A stretch of 64,000 nucleotides of DNA from Histoplasma ohiense (Eukaryota; Ascomycota; Eurotiomycetes; Onygenales; Ajellomycetaceae). The DNA is taken from positions 6,292,001 to 6,356,000 of the forward strand of contig JAEVHH010000002.1 of NCBI GenBank assembly GCA_017607445.1, written 5' to 3'. A model generated the notes under the pieces. The model did no database searches. It saw nothing but the letters and a program-made list of their open reading frames with translations, and was not told the DNA's origin. A program made the position numbers and the translations under genes. Positions 47,203-57,877 of this stretch are shown here, piece after piece. Each line of letters starts with the position of its first letter. Position 1 is the first letter of the stretch.

Positions 47203-48846
47203 TCAGAAGAAAACTGCCTCGAACGCTTCAACATCACCACCAGCTCTCTTAACCGCAAGCAAAGCTGCCTCACTGAGTTTCCGTCGTTTTTCGCGTGCTT
47301 CCTGCTCTCTTCTTGCTTTGGTCTTTGAGCTTCCGCTTGGTGCCACGCCGGTCAAGAGTTTTTGGCTATCCTCAGGGGTAAAGTTGACGAAAGAGACACT
47401 CAATGGACGTTTGATGATAGGGTTTGTATTACTGTTTGGAGTTATAGGAGTCCCTTTAATACTCCTTTGCGAATGTGTAGAGATGCCGGAGGTTTTGCGG
47501 ATATGACTTTTGCGTTGGTGTTGGTGTTTGTCGTGCGGACGTATTTCTGGCTTTGCCTTTAACAACCCGTGGGTTGGGTTGGCGGATGTTGATCGTAAGG
47601 GTAGGCCTGGAGATTTGATGCTGGCTAGGGACACGGGATGGCTGTGAGACGGTGGTGCGTATTGACGTTGGTTCGAGGTTTCCAATGGGGAATTTCGCGA
47701 AATGGCATCATGTGCTGGCGCAAGCGGTGTAAAAGGCGCACAAGCCATATCTTCCGGACAAGACACAGCAGATTGGGGAAACGGAGGTTCCCTTACTGAT
47801 CCCATATCTGTAGATTGCCCCATGTGCATCATGCTGGTACCTTGCAATACTCGTGTCTGATGAGTTGGTGGTTTTTGGGCGGTTGGTGCTACAACCACGG
47901 GTTGGTAAGGACTCTGGGAGTAAGAATGTAAGTCCCTGTTTGTGGCTTCTGGTGTTTGCCACCAAGTTTGGCCATCGGGTGTTTGAAGGTCTGTTGAGTA
48001 ATGGAAGGAGGGTGCATCAATAGATTCACTATTCCATGAAGACATAGACGACGGCTCCGAGTGCTGGGAACGGATAATATGATGGCTGGGCGGAGAAATC
48101 GGACCGGCTGACGTTGCAGGTCTCTGTTGGTCGACGTAAATATGCCTCATCCCTTGATCTGTACAAGGACCCGAAATTGGTGTATGTCGGGAGTGATTAA
48201 CCATGAGAGACTGCGAGAAGGTAGATTCTGCGTCGTGGTGATTGTTTTGCAAGCTGCTCTCTCCCTCAGTTAAACGTGCTATGTTTTCAGATGGCTCTGG
48301 CTTCAGCGGTGATGTTGGAGGGAGAGCGATTTGGTAATCGTGAGCTTGGATGTTGAAGGCCTGAAAGCGGTTCGCCCACGAGCTCTGGTAGGCCATGTCA
48401 AGGCTTGCGTTCCCTGGGGAGTGCATCAAGTCCAAGTGTGCGCGATGTTTGCGAATCGATGCTCTAGGGTTATTTAATTCGTGATGGCGAGGTTCACTTG
48501 AAGACGAGGGGCTGTTCTTGTTGTATATATGGTGGAGAGGTGAAGATGATGAAGATGTGAATAGACTGGCATCCTTGTTGCCATGAAACATAACTTCCAA
48601 ATCAGGGCCCGGGTCTCCGAATTCTGAATAGCTATGACTGGGGCCAAAATTTTGCTTATCATCCATTTCCAACGCTTGGCCTGGATGAAAGGATAACATT
48701 CCATTGCGCAGATTACGAGTCTGCAACGCTTTGCAGGGTGTTCCTGCATCAAAGAGGGTGTTGACACCACTGGGAAATGCTGCTTCTTGTCCCTCTTTGT
48801 CGGTAACATCATGCAGAGGCTGCATATTAATGTGCTGGTTGAACAT
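47203..48846 (-). CDS. wetA: WetA-like conidiation regulator
   Basis: A single exon of 547 residues. The last 70 residues carry the best evidence: SVSFVNFTPEDSQKLLTGV, then APSGSSKTKARREQEAREKR, RKLSEAALLAVKRAGGDVEA. This is the conserved C-terminal block of WetA, which acts after BrlA and AbaA in the central conidiation pathway of Aspergillus and relatives to complete spore-wall maturation and control conidial metabolism. The rest is Ser/His/Pro/Gln-rich and disordered, as in known WetA, with GQTWWQTPE in the middle and basic stretches that could serve nuclear import. Length agrees with Aspergillus WetA (about 550 residues). Start 48846 is the first ATG of the frame; MQPLHDV seven codons later is an alternative. 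It sits alone, flanked by long intergenic DNA on both sides, which suits a developmentally controlled gene. Confidence 0.78.
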   Translation of the reverse strand: MFNQHINMQPLHDVTDKEGQEAAFPSGVNTLFDAGTPCKALQTRNLRNGMLSFHPGQALEMDDKQNFGPSHSYSEFGDPGPDLEVMFHGNKDASLFTSSSSSPLHHIYNKNSPSSSSEPRHHELNNPRASIRKHRAHLDLMHSPGNASLDMAYQSSWANRFQAFNIQAHDYQIALPPTSPLKPEPSENIARLTEGESSLQNNHHDAESTFSQSLMVNHSRHTPISGPCTDQGMRHIYVDQQRPATSAGPISPPSHHIIRSQHSEPSSMSSWNSESIDAPSFHYSTDLQTPDGQTWWQTPEATNRDLHSYSQSPYQPVVVAPTAQKPPTHQTRVLQGTSMMHMGQSTDMGSVREPPFPQSAVSCPEDMACAPFTPLAPAHDAISRNSPLETSNQRQYAPPSHSHPVSLASIKSPGLPLRSTSANPTHGLLKAKPEIRPHDKHQHQRKSHIRKTSGISTHSQRSIKGTPITPNSNTNPIIKRPLSVSFVNFTPEDSQKLLTGVAPSGSSKTKARREQEAREKRRKLSEAALLAVKRAGGDVEAFEAVFF

Positions 48847-51800
48847 AGCACGGTGCGAACGACCTCTGGATCGAAAATAATTGGCGGGGCTTTGTCGACC
48901 GTTTTCATCAGATTTCTGCCTGCTTGAGGTGATAATTAGCTATGAGGGCGGGGCAGAAGAGGCACCTTATAATATAAAGGAGATGTGAGGAAATTATACG
49001 CCCAACAAGTAAGGACACAGGGTTTTTCCCCCGCAAATGGCACCTACAGGCAATGACAAAGGATCCCCAGATGGTTATTAACTCTGGGAATAACTCCCAT
49101 AGAGCAACTGGCTAAAGCGAACAAAGCAGAGAAAGGATGTTTGCAAAGTCAAATCAGGCTCTAGATAAAAATTCAAGGGTCCCCTCACTTTAAATATAAT
49201 CGCAGTTCTTCGTTCAGAGGACGTAGATGGAATTCCGTTATTCAAAAAATTGAAAGAAAACAGCGCGGAGGAAAGGGGGGTGCGGTTTTTATGATCAAGT
49301 CTAATTAACAAGTTAACAACTGACAGAAATGATTTACCATCTCAATACTTGATGGTCATCCACCGTCGCGGTGGCACTGTGGACCCGGCATCCTGCTCAG
49401 GCCGTGAGAGAAATATTTTTGAGCATGCTAAAAACACTCGCAGGAGAATCGAGACCCCAAGGCAAGGCCATTACCGTGGATTGCAAAAAGCCGTTAGGGT
49501 TTGAAGCATTGAAGACAAAGGAAATGGTGTCCAGTAGGACTAAAATAAAATAACAAATAAATAAAAAATTAAGAAGTAAAAAAACAAAGCCCCCTAAGAA
49601 ACCTTAACCAAGATCTCCTGATCTCATGGGTAAGTAATAATGCCCATCGAACGAAAGGAAAATAGTACATACTTATCATGGAACGGGAACCACCACAGTC
49701 GCACAGGATGGGGTCCAAGTAAAAATAATAGAATCCTTATGCAAACTCAAAATTCCCGAACGTGATCCAGAATTAGTTTGTCTTGGTCGAAACTGAGATA
49801 TATCCAACGGCCACAGGCTTATACACCGCAGGTGGGCAAATTGGTGCCTGTAATGCAAAGGCAATTGAACTAATATGAGGTAATTGTTGATAGGAACTAA
49901 TGTCTGGTTACGACGACGGGGGTCGAGATAAACTTCCGGTAGACTCGTCTGGTCATAGATATGATTTGCGGAGGGAATTATTATGATGCATAATGAAACG
50001 CCCAAGTGCCCACCTCCCTCTCCACACGGAAGGCACGAATATGGATCAATTCGAGGCTAATTGTGCCTGATCAATCGTGCCAATGCAGGAGTTAACTCTG
50101 GAGTGATTTCTCACTTAGGATCCTGCGGCCCAAATGCCTCCAGCATAGGAACCTTGTCCGTAGACGGCGGATAGAAGTATAAAATGACTTAAGCATTCAC
50201 GAAGTACACGCCATCCACGTTCACGCGGCTAAAGCGCTGCAAGTAGGATAAGAGCACGTTTTGTGGAGTCCATGCTGCAGTATCATGGTTGAAGGACGCA
50301 CTTCATACTCATGATTTGGAACAATCCACGTTTTTTGGCACAAGCGCCATTCATGTAAAGGGCAATGAGGTGCTATCCAGTTCGACAACAATTATTAACA
50401 AAGACTGTCAAGATTCGCCGCTATGTAGATCCTTTGTCTCAATGACTAGGGCACAAGCGAGGCGTAGACGATCCGTTCCAGGGCGGAAAATAAAATTTAG
50501 AGTACATAGTACTTATGTACTTGTATGTATTTGGAAATGTCCGTGAATAGACCGGCCAAGCTCAAACGCACAAGCCATCCAGATCAGGCCTTAAAAAAGA
50601 ACATGCAGGGACGTTCGTTGGGCTTGATACGGGCAAGAGGGGACATATCCCTGATGGCGAGCGAACCATGGCGAGGATTCGACCAACAATGGTACCACCT
50701 AGCCGGTAAGGAAAAACCTGATTATGATGTCAGCTGCAATCTGGCGATAATAGTGCGGGCTCGAAGATAGGCGGTAAGAATAGAAATTATAGCAATAGCG
50801 TTTTTGTTGTGGTCTTTGTGTGAAAGATGAAAACTTTGAGGTTGAGGGACGGGGCTTTGTCTTTGTTCTTGATGCTTATGTAAGTTAGTCGCTATGTCCC
50901 CTGTCCCCCGCTATTTTCAGACATACAGAATCCAGCCATGCCTGATATCCGCGAAACATCCTATTCCGGCTGAACTATATTGTCTCCCTGTCCCGTCTCA
51001 GTACCTTTATGGGCATATGTACATTGTGCGTGCGCTTTTCGTTCGGGCGCCATAAATGGACGTGCTGCAAAACCGCATGCCCCTGCCCCGCTGTGCGTAA
51101 GGCTGTGTGGACTGTATTGCATTGTGGCAGAGCCAACCAGTCAGATCCAACATTATGTGCATTGAAATAAAAATTTTTATTCCCTGCATTTTTCTCTGTA
51201 CGCCTTACAAAATAGCTAATATTAAATGCTTGTAGATTACTATAGAGAGAGCTCGGGAGCTTTATGTATATATATGTAAAGCATCGCAGCCATTAACAGC
51301 TGGTGAGAATGGCAGATTTGGTCCAAGAACACCGTAAAATACTGAGGGAGCTGATAATATTTCCAGCCGAAAAATATTACTGTCAGCACATAAAGTTTTC
51401 ATGTCAAGCGGCGTTCTGTGGAACATATTTCAGAGACATAAGCCAACTTGGAAGTTTGGCCAGGTTCTCGTGGAAATCAAAGAATCTCAATGTGTTCTTT
51501 GCTCCTGATGAAACACCAGCGCAAACAAAATTTAAAAGCCTGTTCACACCACTCTCCCGAGGTTTGGTCTTTGGTATAACATGCGCCTAATCCGCAACTA
51601 GTTCTAGATCAGCTTCCAAGAGGATGAAAAAAAAAAAAAAAGAAAAAGAAAAAGAAAGAAAGAAAAGAAAAGAAAATGGAGAGAAGAGAGGATGACGCAG
51701 CACAACAACTTAGTTAAATACTCGGAAATTACGCACAAAATTTCGTGCCAAGGCCTCAAACCTAGCAAATCCACTGAAGAATTTCGATACGTGTATTTGA

Positions 51801-52901
51801 CAACGGAAAGGGCCTTGTATTGTTATTTGTCATTTGGCGGCTAAGAAGTCCAGCCTTGATTCAAAACTTGAAGTCATCAAAGGCAGAAAATCATGCCCAA
51901 GTAAAACCCCGCTCCTCCCCAAGACAATAATTCGCAGTTACGCCGTCGACCCCGCCATAAAGCTCATCTCTCTTATCTCAACCTGCAACCGCCTCGTGCG
52001 CCGAGTCTTCCCGAGCATCAATCTTGTCTCGTTGTTGCACCTCGGAAACGTCACCCAGCTATCGGAAGAACCCGTATGCCTAGGTGCCCGAACTATTAAT
52101 TTTTCTGGAAGCATATCTCCGTGCACCTCTGCCATTTAAAAAGCATAAGGTGGATGGTGATCCCGAATATCCTCGCAAAAAGAGATAAACCCGGACAACG
52201 CTACCATTCCCATCCAAGGAGAGACCTAGAGTTGATATTGTGACACCAGACTGGAAATCATTTGCAGCTGGATGAAAGGAAAGGAAAATATAAATACATT
52301 TCTTTCAGGGGTCAGAAGTCAAAGGCAGTTTAGTTTGCCCTTATCAGGTTGGCAGCTTCTGAAGACATTCACAATCCAAGATCGTTCTTGCAAGCTCAGC
52401 AACATTCCAGATCTTGAACAGGAGAAGAGATACCCCTTCAAATGATGCAAATGAATATGTACTGCAACTTGGCCCTCCATGGTCTAGTTGTGCTGCTGTG
52501 AATCTTGATGTTCTCCCAGTGCAAAAAAAGATGTCTTCTCAACTCATCAGGTTGGGGGAAGTCCCGACCAGCATCATTCACCTTCTGCAACTTCTGATAT
52601 CCTTCACAACCCCCCAGCCGCACAGTTTTGCAAAGTGTCCCTCTCCTCTTTGTTATCTCAGTGTTCCTTTACAGAATCAGCCGTATGTCGGTATAGCTGT
52701 TTAGCATTCTATATACCTACTGTGCCATTTGTCCCTTCGTTTCATCTGCTGTTCCTCATTACATTCGCATGTCGCGATTCACGCGCTCCTTTTTATAGGG
52801 AAAAAGCAAGACGCGGAATTCTAGCTAGATATCCCTTATTCAACACAAACGATACCAAAACAACATAAAACAATCCCTGCTGTTGATTCGCGCTATCGAA
52901 T
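48847..52901. other. 4-kb upstream region of the WetA-like gene
   Basis: No supported gene. The left part would be the promoter of the leftward WetA-like gene, the right part that of the rightward gene at 52902. Contains a purine simple repeat at 51627-51677. Open frames stay near or below 110 codons and lack family features. Confidence 0.4.
51627..51677. repeat. A-G purine microsatellite
   Basis: About 15 A followed by AAAAAG, AAAG and AAAAG units; low-complexity purine tract. Confidence 0.88.
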
Positions 52902-54235
52902 ATGGCCACTCTTCGGGTCAAACAGACCTCCACTGAAACTGCGACTGCACCTATCTCTCCTGCAGGTGTCATTCAAGGCATTTCCGAAATCAGGTTCCAA
53001 TCCACACATAGGATACGCTCTTGCGCAAACAGCGAAATGAACCATAATGTCTATGGAGGCCCACATTTAATCGATACCGTTGATGTCAAGGCGATGCTTC
53101 CCATTAATCTCGCGCGTAGAGTTCTCGTTCACGCCGAACCATCGAACTGTGAGGCCTCTTCAAGTTCTGGAAGCCCGGCATCCTCTCCCACGTCCGAAGT
53201 TCTCGATGGTGATACTCCATTGTCATCATCTTACGCTTCTCAAACTCCAGTCGCCAACCTGAAATCGATTCTGAAAAACCCAATAGGACCACGAACTCCA
53301 CAGACATCTAAACCCGCAGAATTTGACCTGGAAGATAACGTTGAATATGATTCAGATTCAGACATGGACGATGACGATGATGATGACGAGGAGGAGGTGG
53401 AGGAGGAGGAGGAGGAAGAAGAGGAGGAGGTTAGTGGAGGTTATAAAACTGGAACCAGTGACTCGAATTGTTCTGATGAAGGTGATGAGAATGAATGTAA
53501 GGCCTGATTACTAAAATCGACTAAGGCAAGTCTCGTAAAGTTACTGACCTGGTGTATATGAATGCAGATTCGGACGATGAAGGTTCCTTCATTTGCTTCG
53601 TCAATTCCGTGCACTTCAGCGCTAAGGACGATTTCCGCATAATTCCCTGCAGGGATGAGATTGTGGACGGTCGTGCAGAACCTGAGATGACGTTTCACGA
53701 ACAAGCCCTTCGTATGAGAGGCTCGAAACGCGTACCCTTCCAGCCATACACGGTCAACGGAAAAGACTATGATCCCAATGAACATAGCCGTGATGTTATC
53801 GAACTTGATAAGCAGCTTTTCATAGCATATGTTAACGGTATTCGTAACATGAATGTTGAAGACTATCGGCCGGTTGTCTTAACTCGCACCCTGAACGCTA
53901 CTTCATGCGACATCGATTTTCTCCCAATCACAGAACACCAAGTGAATGCATACCTTGACCGCGTCGTGGACTCAGCTCTCGGGTTTTTCCCATATCTGTT
54001 TGGGAAAGATGAATATGACCGCATCTTGGATGATGCCGAAGTCGTTACTTCGTTCGATGATTTCAACAATGTCCTCTATAAACCAGACTCGGGACTATTC
54101 CAGCAAGCAATCACACGCCAGTTAGAGAGCAAGCTAGCAGACACCGCTGCAATAATCGAAAACGATATCCTCGACTGGGTTGCTGGAGAGCTCATCGAGC
54201 CGCTCGGACGCCACGCGTCGTTCCGTTGGGGATAG
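52902..54235 (+). CDS. Conserved fungal acidic protein with SILK and VHF motifs
   Basis: Two exons, 52902-53496 and 53568-54235, give 420 residues. The intron (donor gtaagg, acceptor tgcag) joins DENE to YSDDEGSF in frame. Order: disordered Ser/Thr-rich N-terminus; VANLKSILKNP (about 117); a run of some 25 Asp/Glu (about 155-180); then SVHFSAKDDFRIIP (about 212) and a more ordered C-terminal domain (PFQPYTVNGKDYDPNEHSRDVIELDKQLFIAYVNGIRN, written here as PFQPYTVNGKDYDP and IELDKQLFIAYVNGI, then LDRVVDSALGFFPYLFG). SILK and V-x-F are short docking motifs of protein phosphatase 1 regulators, so a PP1-linked role is possible but unproven. No membrane or signal sequence. I do not recognise a named family. 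Confidence 0.82.
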
Positions 54236-56249
54236 TGGCGTGGATTCTGGTGGAGATGGAGCTAATTTTGGTTGCTATTCCCTTTCCGTCGTTTTCTGCA
54301 TTTTTTTTATGATCTTTCTACTCTCTCCTTGCTTGGCTCCGTTCCATATTTTTCTTCCTGACATTTCCCTTCTTCTCTACTGCGTAATTGTTGCTTGTAA
54401 GGGTGTTTCAATGGGGGGGCTACACAAAAAGGGATGGAAACAACGTTTAGAGGGTAGACAAAATTTCAAAAGGGTTTTCGGGAACTGGCGATTCAAAGTC
54501 ATGTTACGCATTAGGAAACTGTTCTTCTTCAGGCTAGATAGAGAGCCTCCAACTTCCAGCCATTAAGTCATTTTTTCGGCATTTCCCTACTAGTTTGTCC
54601 TTTCGTTCTCAGTTTATATGTGTTTTTGTTTAAAAAAAAAAAAAAAAACCGAGTTTTCAACAATCAAATCAGTGGTTTTTATTAGAAGCTAAAGTCCCCA
54701 TCTAAATACGTTGACGTTCTCTGAGCACTTGTATGTGTTGGAATGTACTCTGCAGTACTCCGTACATTGAAATGATCATGAGCTGCAGGAGGCCTGGCTC
54801 GAATAAGCCTAATTAAATAGCAACTACTTAACCCACCGCCAATCCAGCATACGCAACGTACAGCCCTTGTCTGTCCAATTTATCTTGGAGAATTGACTTG
54901 AGCAGATGGTAGGAGGATTACAGGCCAGCAGTTCGACCTACCCACGTGGCTGAAAATTACCAAACAACGGACAACAAAGGAAACCAATCTCGTCGCGGAA
55001 AATGCACTATACCCCTTCATCCACGTGGGGAAATGAAGGGAGTTGCAAAGAATACAGCATGCACTTGCTCCAATACTTGTATTCAAGAAGGAAATCCCTG
55101 ACTTTTCACTTTCTCCTCATGCAGATCTATCTGTTGAAAGGAGGATATATGTAATAATCAAAACACCAGGGGGAAGGCCGGGGCTGGGAGGCTGGAGGCC
55201 AGTCTGGAAGAAATGAAAAGCAGGGAAATGATACATAAAGACATGTTTCAGCCAGGGTTCGTCTTCGTCCCTTTAAAATTTTGTGGACTTGCTTTGGCTC
55301 AAGTCATGCGGGACAAGGCTTCTTCAGTGGGGGTGATTATATCCTATGGATTTTGGCCCCCAAGTCACCAATTCTAGAAAAAGAATGTGTGGTTCGTCTC
55401 CCATTGACAGACGAACGGAGATTGATTGAGCCATTCACTTTTTCACGCGCTCATATCTATCGGAGCTGAGCTTTGCTCAAAGGCTAGGTCCCAATACCTG
55501 ACAAAATCGGACATTTACCCCACCATGTCAAGGTGATGCCGCTCAGGGTTTCTGGAATAAAGGGCGTAATTTGAAAGAAATACCTCGCGGGGGCCGCAAA
55601 TTCCAAGCTGGCCGTGGGTGATGACAGTGATTAGCAGAATTTACCCTAATCCGTTCGTCCAGAGCATATCGTCCTTTCAGCGTATTCGATCTTGATTGCT
55701 GTCTTTGCCAGGATAGCTCTTTTTCTTTGCTCTTTTCACTCATGCGACTATGTTGATCTCTCATTAGAGGGGTCAGCCTGACAATGTCGAATTGCCCCCA
55801 AATCCTGGGCAGTTTTGTTTCTCATCCTCTCAGCTAACTGGGTCAATTTGGTGTTCCTGGACGAGACCAGCTATGTGCGATGCGACAGTAGAGTCGAGAT
55901 CCAGGTTGTCAGAGGAGATCTCTCTCCATACTGCTCTTTACGATCACATTGGATCTATCTGCAACAGGACTTGACCCCTCTTTGAGTGTGAAATCAACCC
56001 GGTTCACACTCCGCATTGCAAACTAAGGCTCCTCCAGGGTCTTGGCTATATTTCCCTTCGCACTTTCACGTATTTCGTTTGTCTTTCCCTCACCCCTGCC
56101 CTATGGTTATGAATCTTCGAGCCTGCATTTCTTGGTTGGGTACCCTTTAATTTGAACTCTCCTGTTTGGAAATATGAAGGGGTCATCTGCCAACAGATAG
56201 GATAATATGCTTTCAGCAATTCCTCTCGACGTAATTAAGGCCCCAGCGA
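54236..56249. other. Intergenic region
   Basis: 3' flank of the preceding gene, with a T-rich segment around 54295-54380 and an A16 run near 54632-54648. No supported gene; frames are short and featureless. Confidence 0.4.
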
Positions 56250-56723
56250 CATGTTGCATTGAAGGTACTGAAAGCAGACGCTTCTAGAAACAATAAAGAA
56301 CTTGCAATACCTTTTAAATTTGTCTGTTCCGGGCCTCGATCATCCTGGCAAAGGGCATGTCATCGAACTGGTGAACTATTTTGACCATGATGGCCCAAAT
56401 GGGACACGCTTGTGTCTGGTGCTCCCTGCAATGATATCTGATGGTGAAATAATGAGTGTCAGCGGAAGGCCGCATCAGGAAGCCCACGTACGAGCTATTT
56501 CCAAACAGCTCTTGTTGGGCCTCGACTTCCTTCATAGGCTAGACATCATTCATTGTGGTAGGTCAGCGTCTGGGGCATGGAAGCTGACGTGCCTCTGTGT
56601 AAGGTATTTGCAAAACCACACATTCTTGAAGTTTCAAGCGCAGTGGTTATTGACCATAAACTTGGCACCGTCCCCGAATCTCTGTGTGGATTTGCAGAGC
56701 AATCAATGATCTTAGAATCATGA
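56250..56723 (+). pseudogene. Relic of an SRPK-like protein kinase gene
   Basis: Translated pieces resemble the N-lobe and early C-lobe of fungal SRPK-type Ser/Thr kinases: HVALKVLKADA (the beta-3 Lys region, at 56250), then KELAI, then NLSVPGLDHPGKGHVIEL, FDHDGPNGTRLCLVLP, and ISKQLLLGLDFLHRLDIIHC up to 56556. The first two pieces are in a different frame from the rest: one extra base near 56311-56313 (ATACCTTTTAAA) breaks the frame. The expected catalytic loop DLxxxN does not follow IIHC, and only a possible tail fragment (VVIDHKLGTVPE near 56643) is found. Start and end of the relic are approximate. SRPK-like kinases occur in many copies in some Eurotiomycetes, so a decayed duplicate is plausible. 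Confidence 0.7.
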
Positions 56724-56873
56724 AAGGGAGCATAATCTTTCGGTATTCAAGCTCATAGAATACTTAACGTGGTTATCACCAAGCTCTCGAAGTATGTGAA
56801 GAATAGACATTGTATAGAAATAAACGTATTACGAGTAGATATCTACTGCGTACTCCCATTCCTGAGCACAAAG

Positions 56874-57877
56874 TCAAGGGACACCATGAAAATCAGGGTC
56901 ATATGTGTGCGCAGCCAACGAAGCAGCCATATTGCCTGTGGTTAGATTTGGAGACAGCACAACGTTCCTCGAAGTCTCATATCGGTCAATTCTCCGCAGA
57001 AACCCCTCTTCCTCCAGCGCGCTGGCAAGAAGTTCGGCCCAAGCCACTCTACTCTCGGAACCTGGAGGAGAGAAGAGTCCGGCAGAAACAAGCGGTTTGG
57101 TAGCAATCCAGAATTTTGGGGAGTATCCAGCAGATTCCCAGTCCAAAACACCAATTACAGAACCATCTCCAAATGTAATGAAGTTCGTGGGTCCGAAGTC
57201 AGCATGATAGAAATAACATGTTGCAGGGACAACTGGAAAATTCTGACTAGCAGGATGGGAATTGAAGAGATCAGCAATGAGATCCGCTTGGAGCGAAGTC
57301 CGAGATGATACGACATCAATGATGGACGCGAATCAGGTGGTGTCGCTCTGAAAAACAGCTCGACAACTCCATAGCTAGACGCGGACTAAAGACAGCAGGA
57401 TGTATTTATTCTTGGCGAGGCTTTTGCATAGCTTAGTGATGGTGATATCAATACTCGAACGTTGACCAGAGAATAGCGAAGGCCAGTACCATTCAAGCGT
57501 TCTCCCCTCAATCTGTTTTAGAAGCAGGTAGGTTCGACACACAGCCCAGGTATGGATGACTTCTGGGAATGTGACCGTAGAATCTTTCGACTTGACAAAA
57601 TTGATGGGGTCAGCTTCAAGCGATATGCCTGGGGCGTAGCTCGTCACTTTGCAATTACACGTCGCCGATCTTCAGACGGCAGATGATGTTCCGCGGCGTG
57701 GATGTGGTCTTTCTCGGAGAACTTTGCATCAGCTGAGCCAAGTGACAGGTGTTCTTCTCCCTCAGTTATCGCACGTAGACAGAACTTTGACTGAGGGGCA
57801 TCCGCCCAGGAGACGATGGAACTGGTCGTTGCAGTGCTGCTTTTTCGCAGACCATCCGAGAACCTATGATCCAACAA
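56874..57877 (-). pseudogene. Relic of an APH-like (aminoglycoside phosphotransferase family) kinase gene
   Basis: The minus strand reads as one APH-type kinase from MLDHRFSDGL (57877) to DFHGVP (stop at 56874). Recognisable parts are KDHIHAAEHHLPSEDRRRVIAK, VTSYAPGISLEAD, TYLLLKQIEGRTLEWYWPSL, the catalytic loop HADFGPTN and the metal-binding IGVLDWESAGYSP. Two kinds of damage are visible: a one-base deletion at about 57646 that shifts frame between IAK and VTSY, and in-frame stops TAG (57375-57377) and TGA (57333-57335). The two downstream pieces share one frame. An intron could hide the stops but not the frameshift. Fungal APH-like proteins are an expanded family of unknown substrate and are not evidence of drug resistance. 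Confidence 0.72.
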
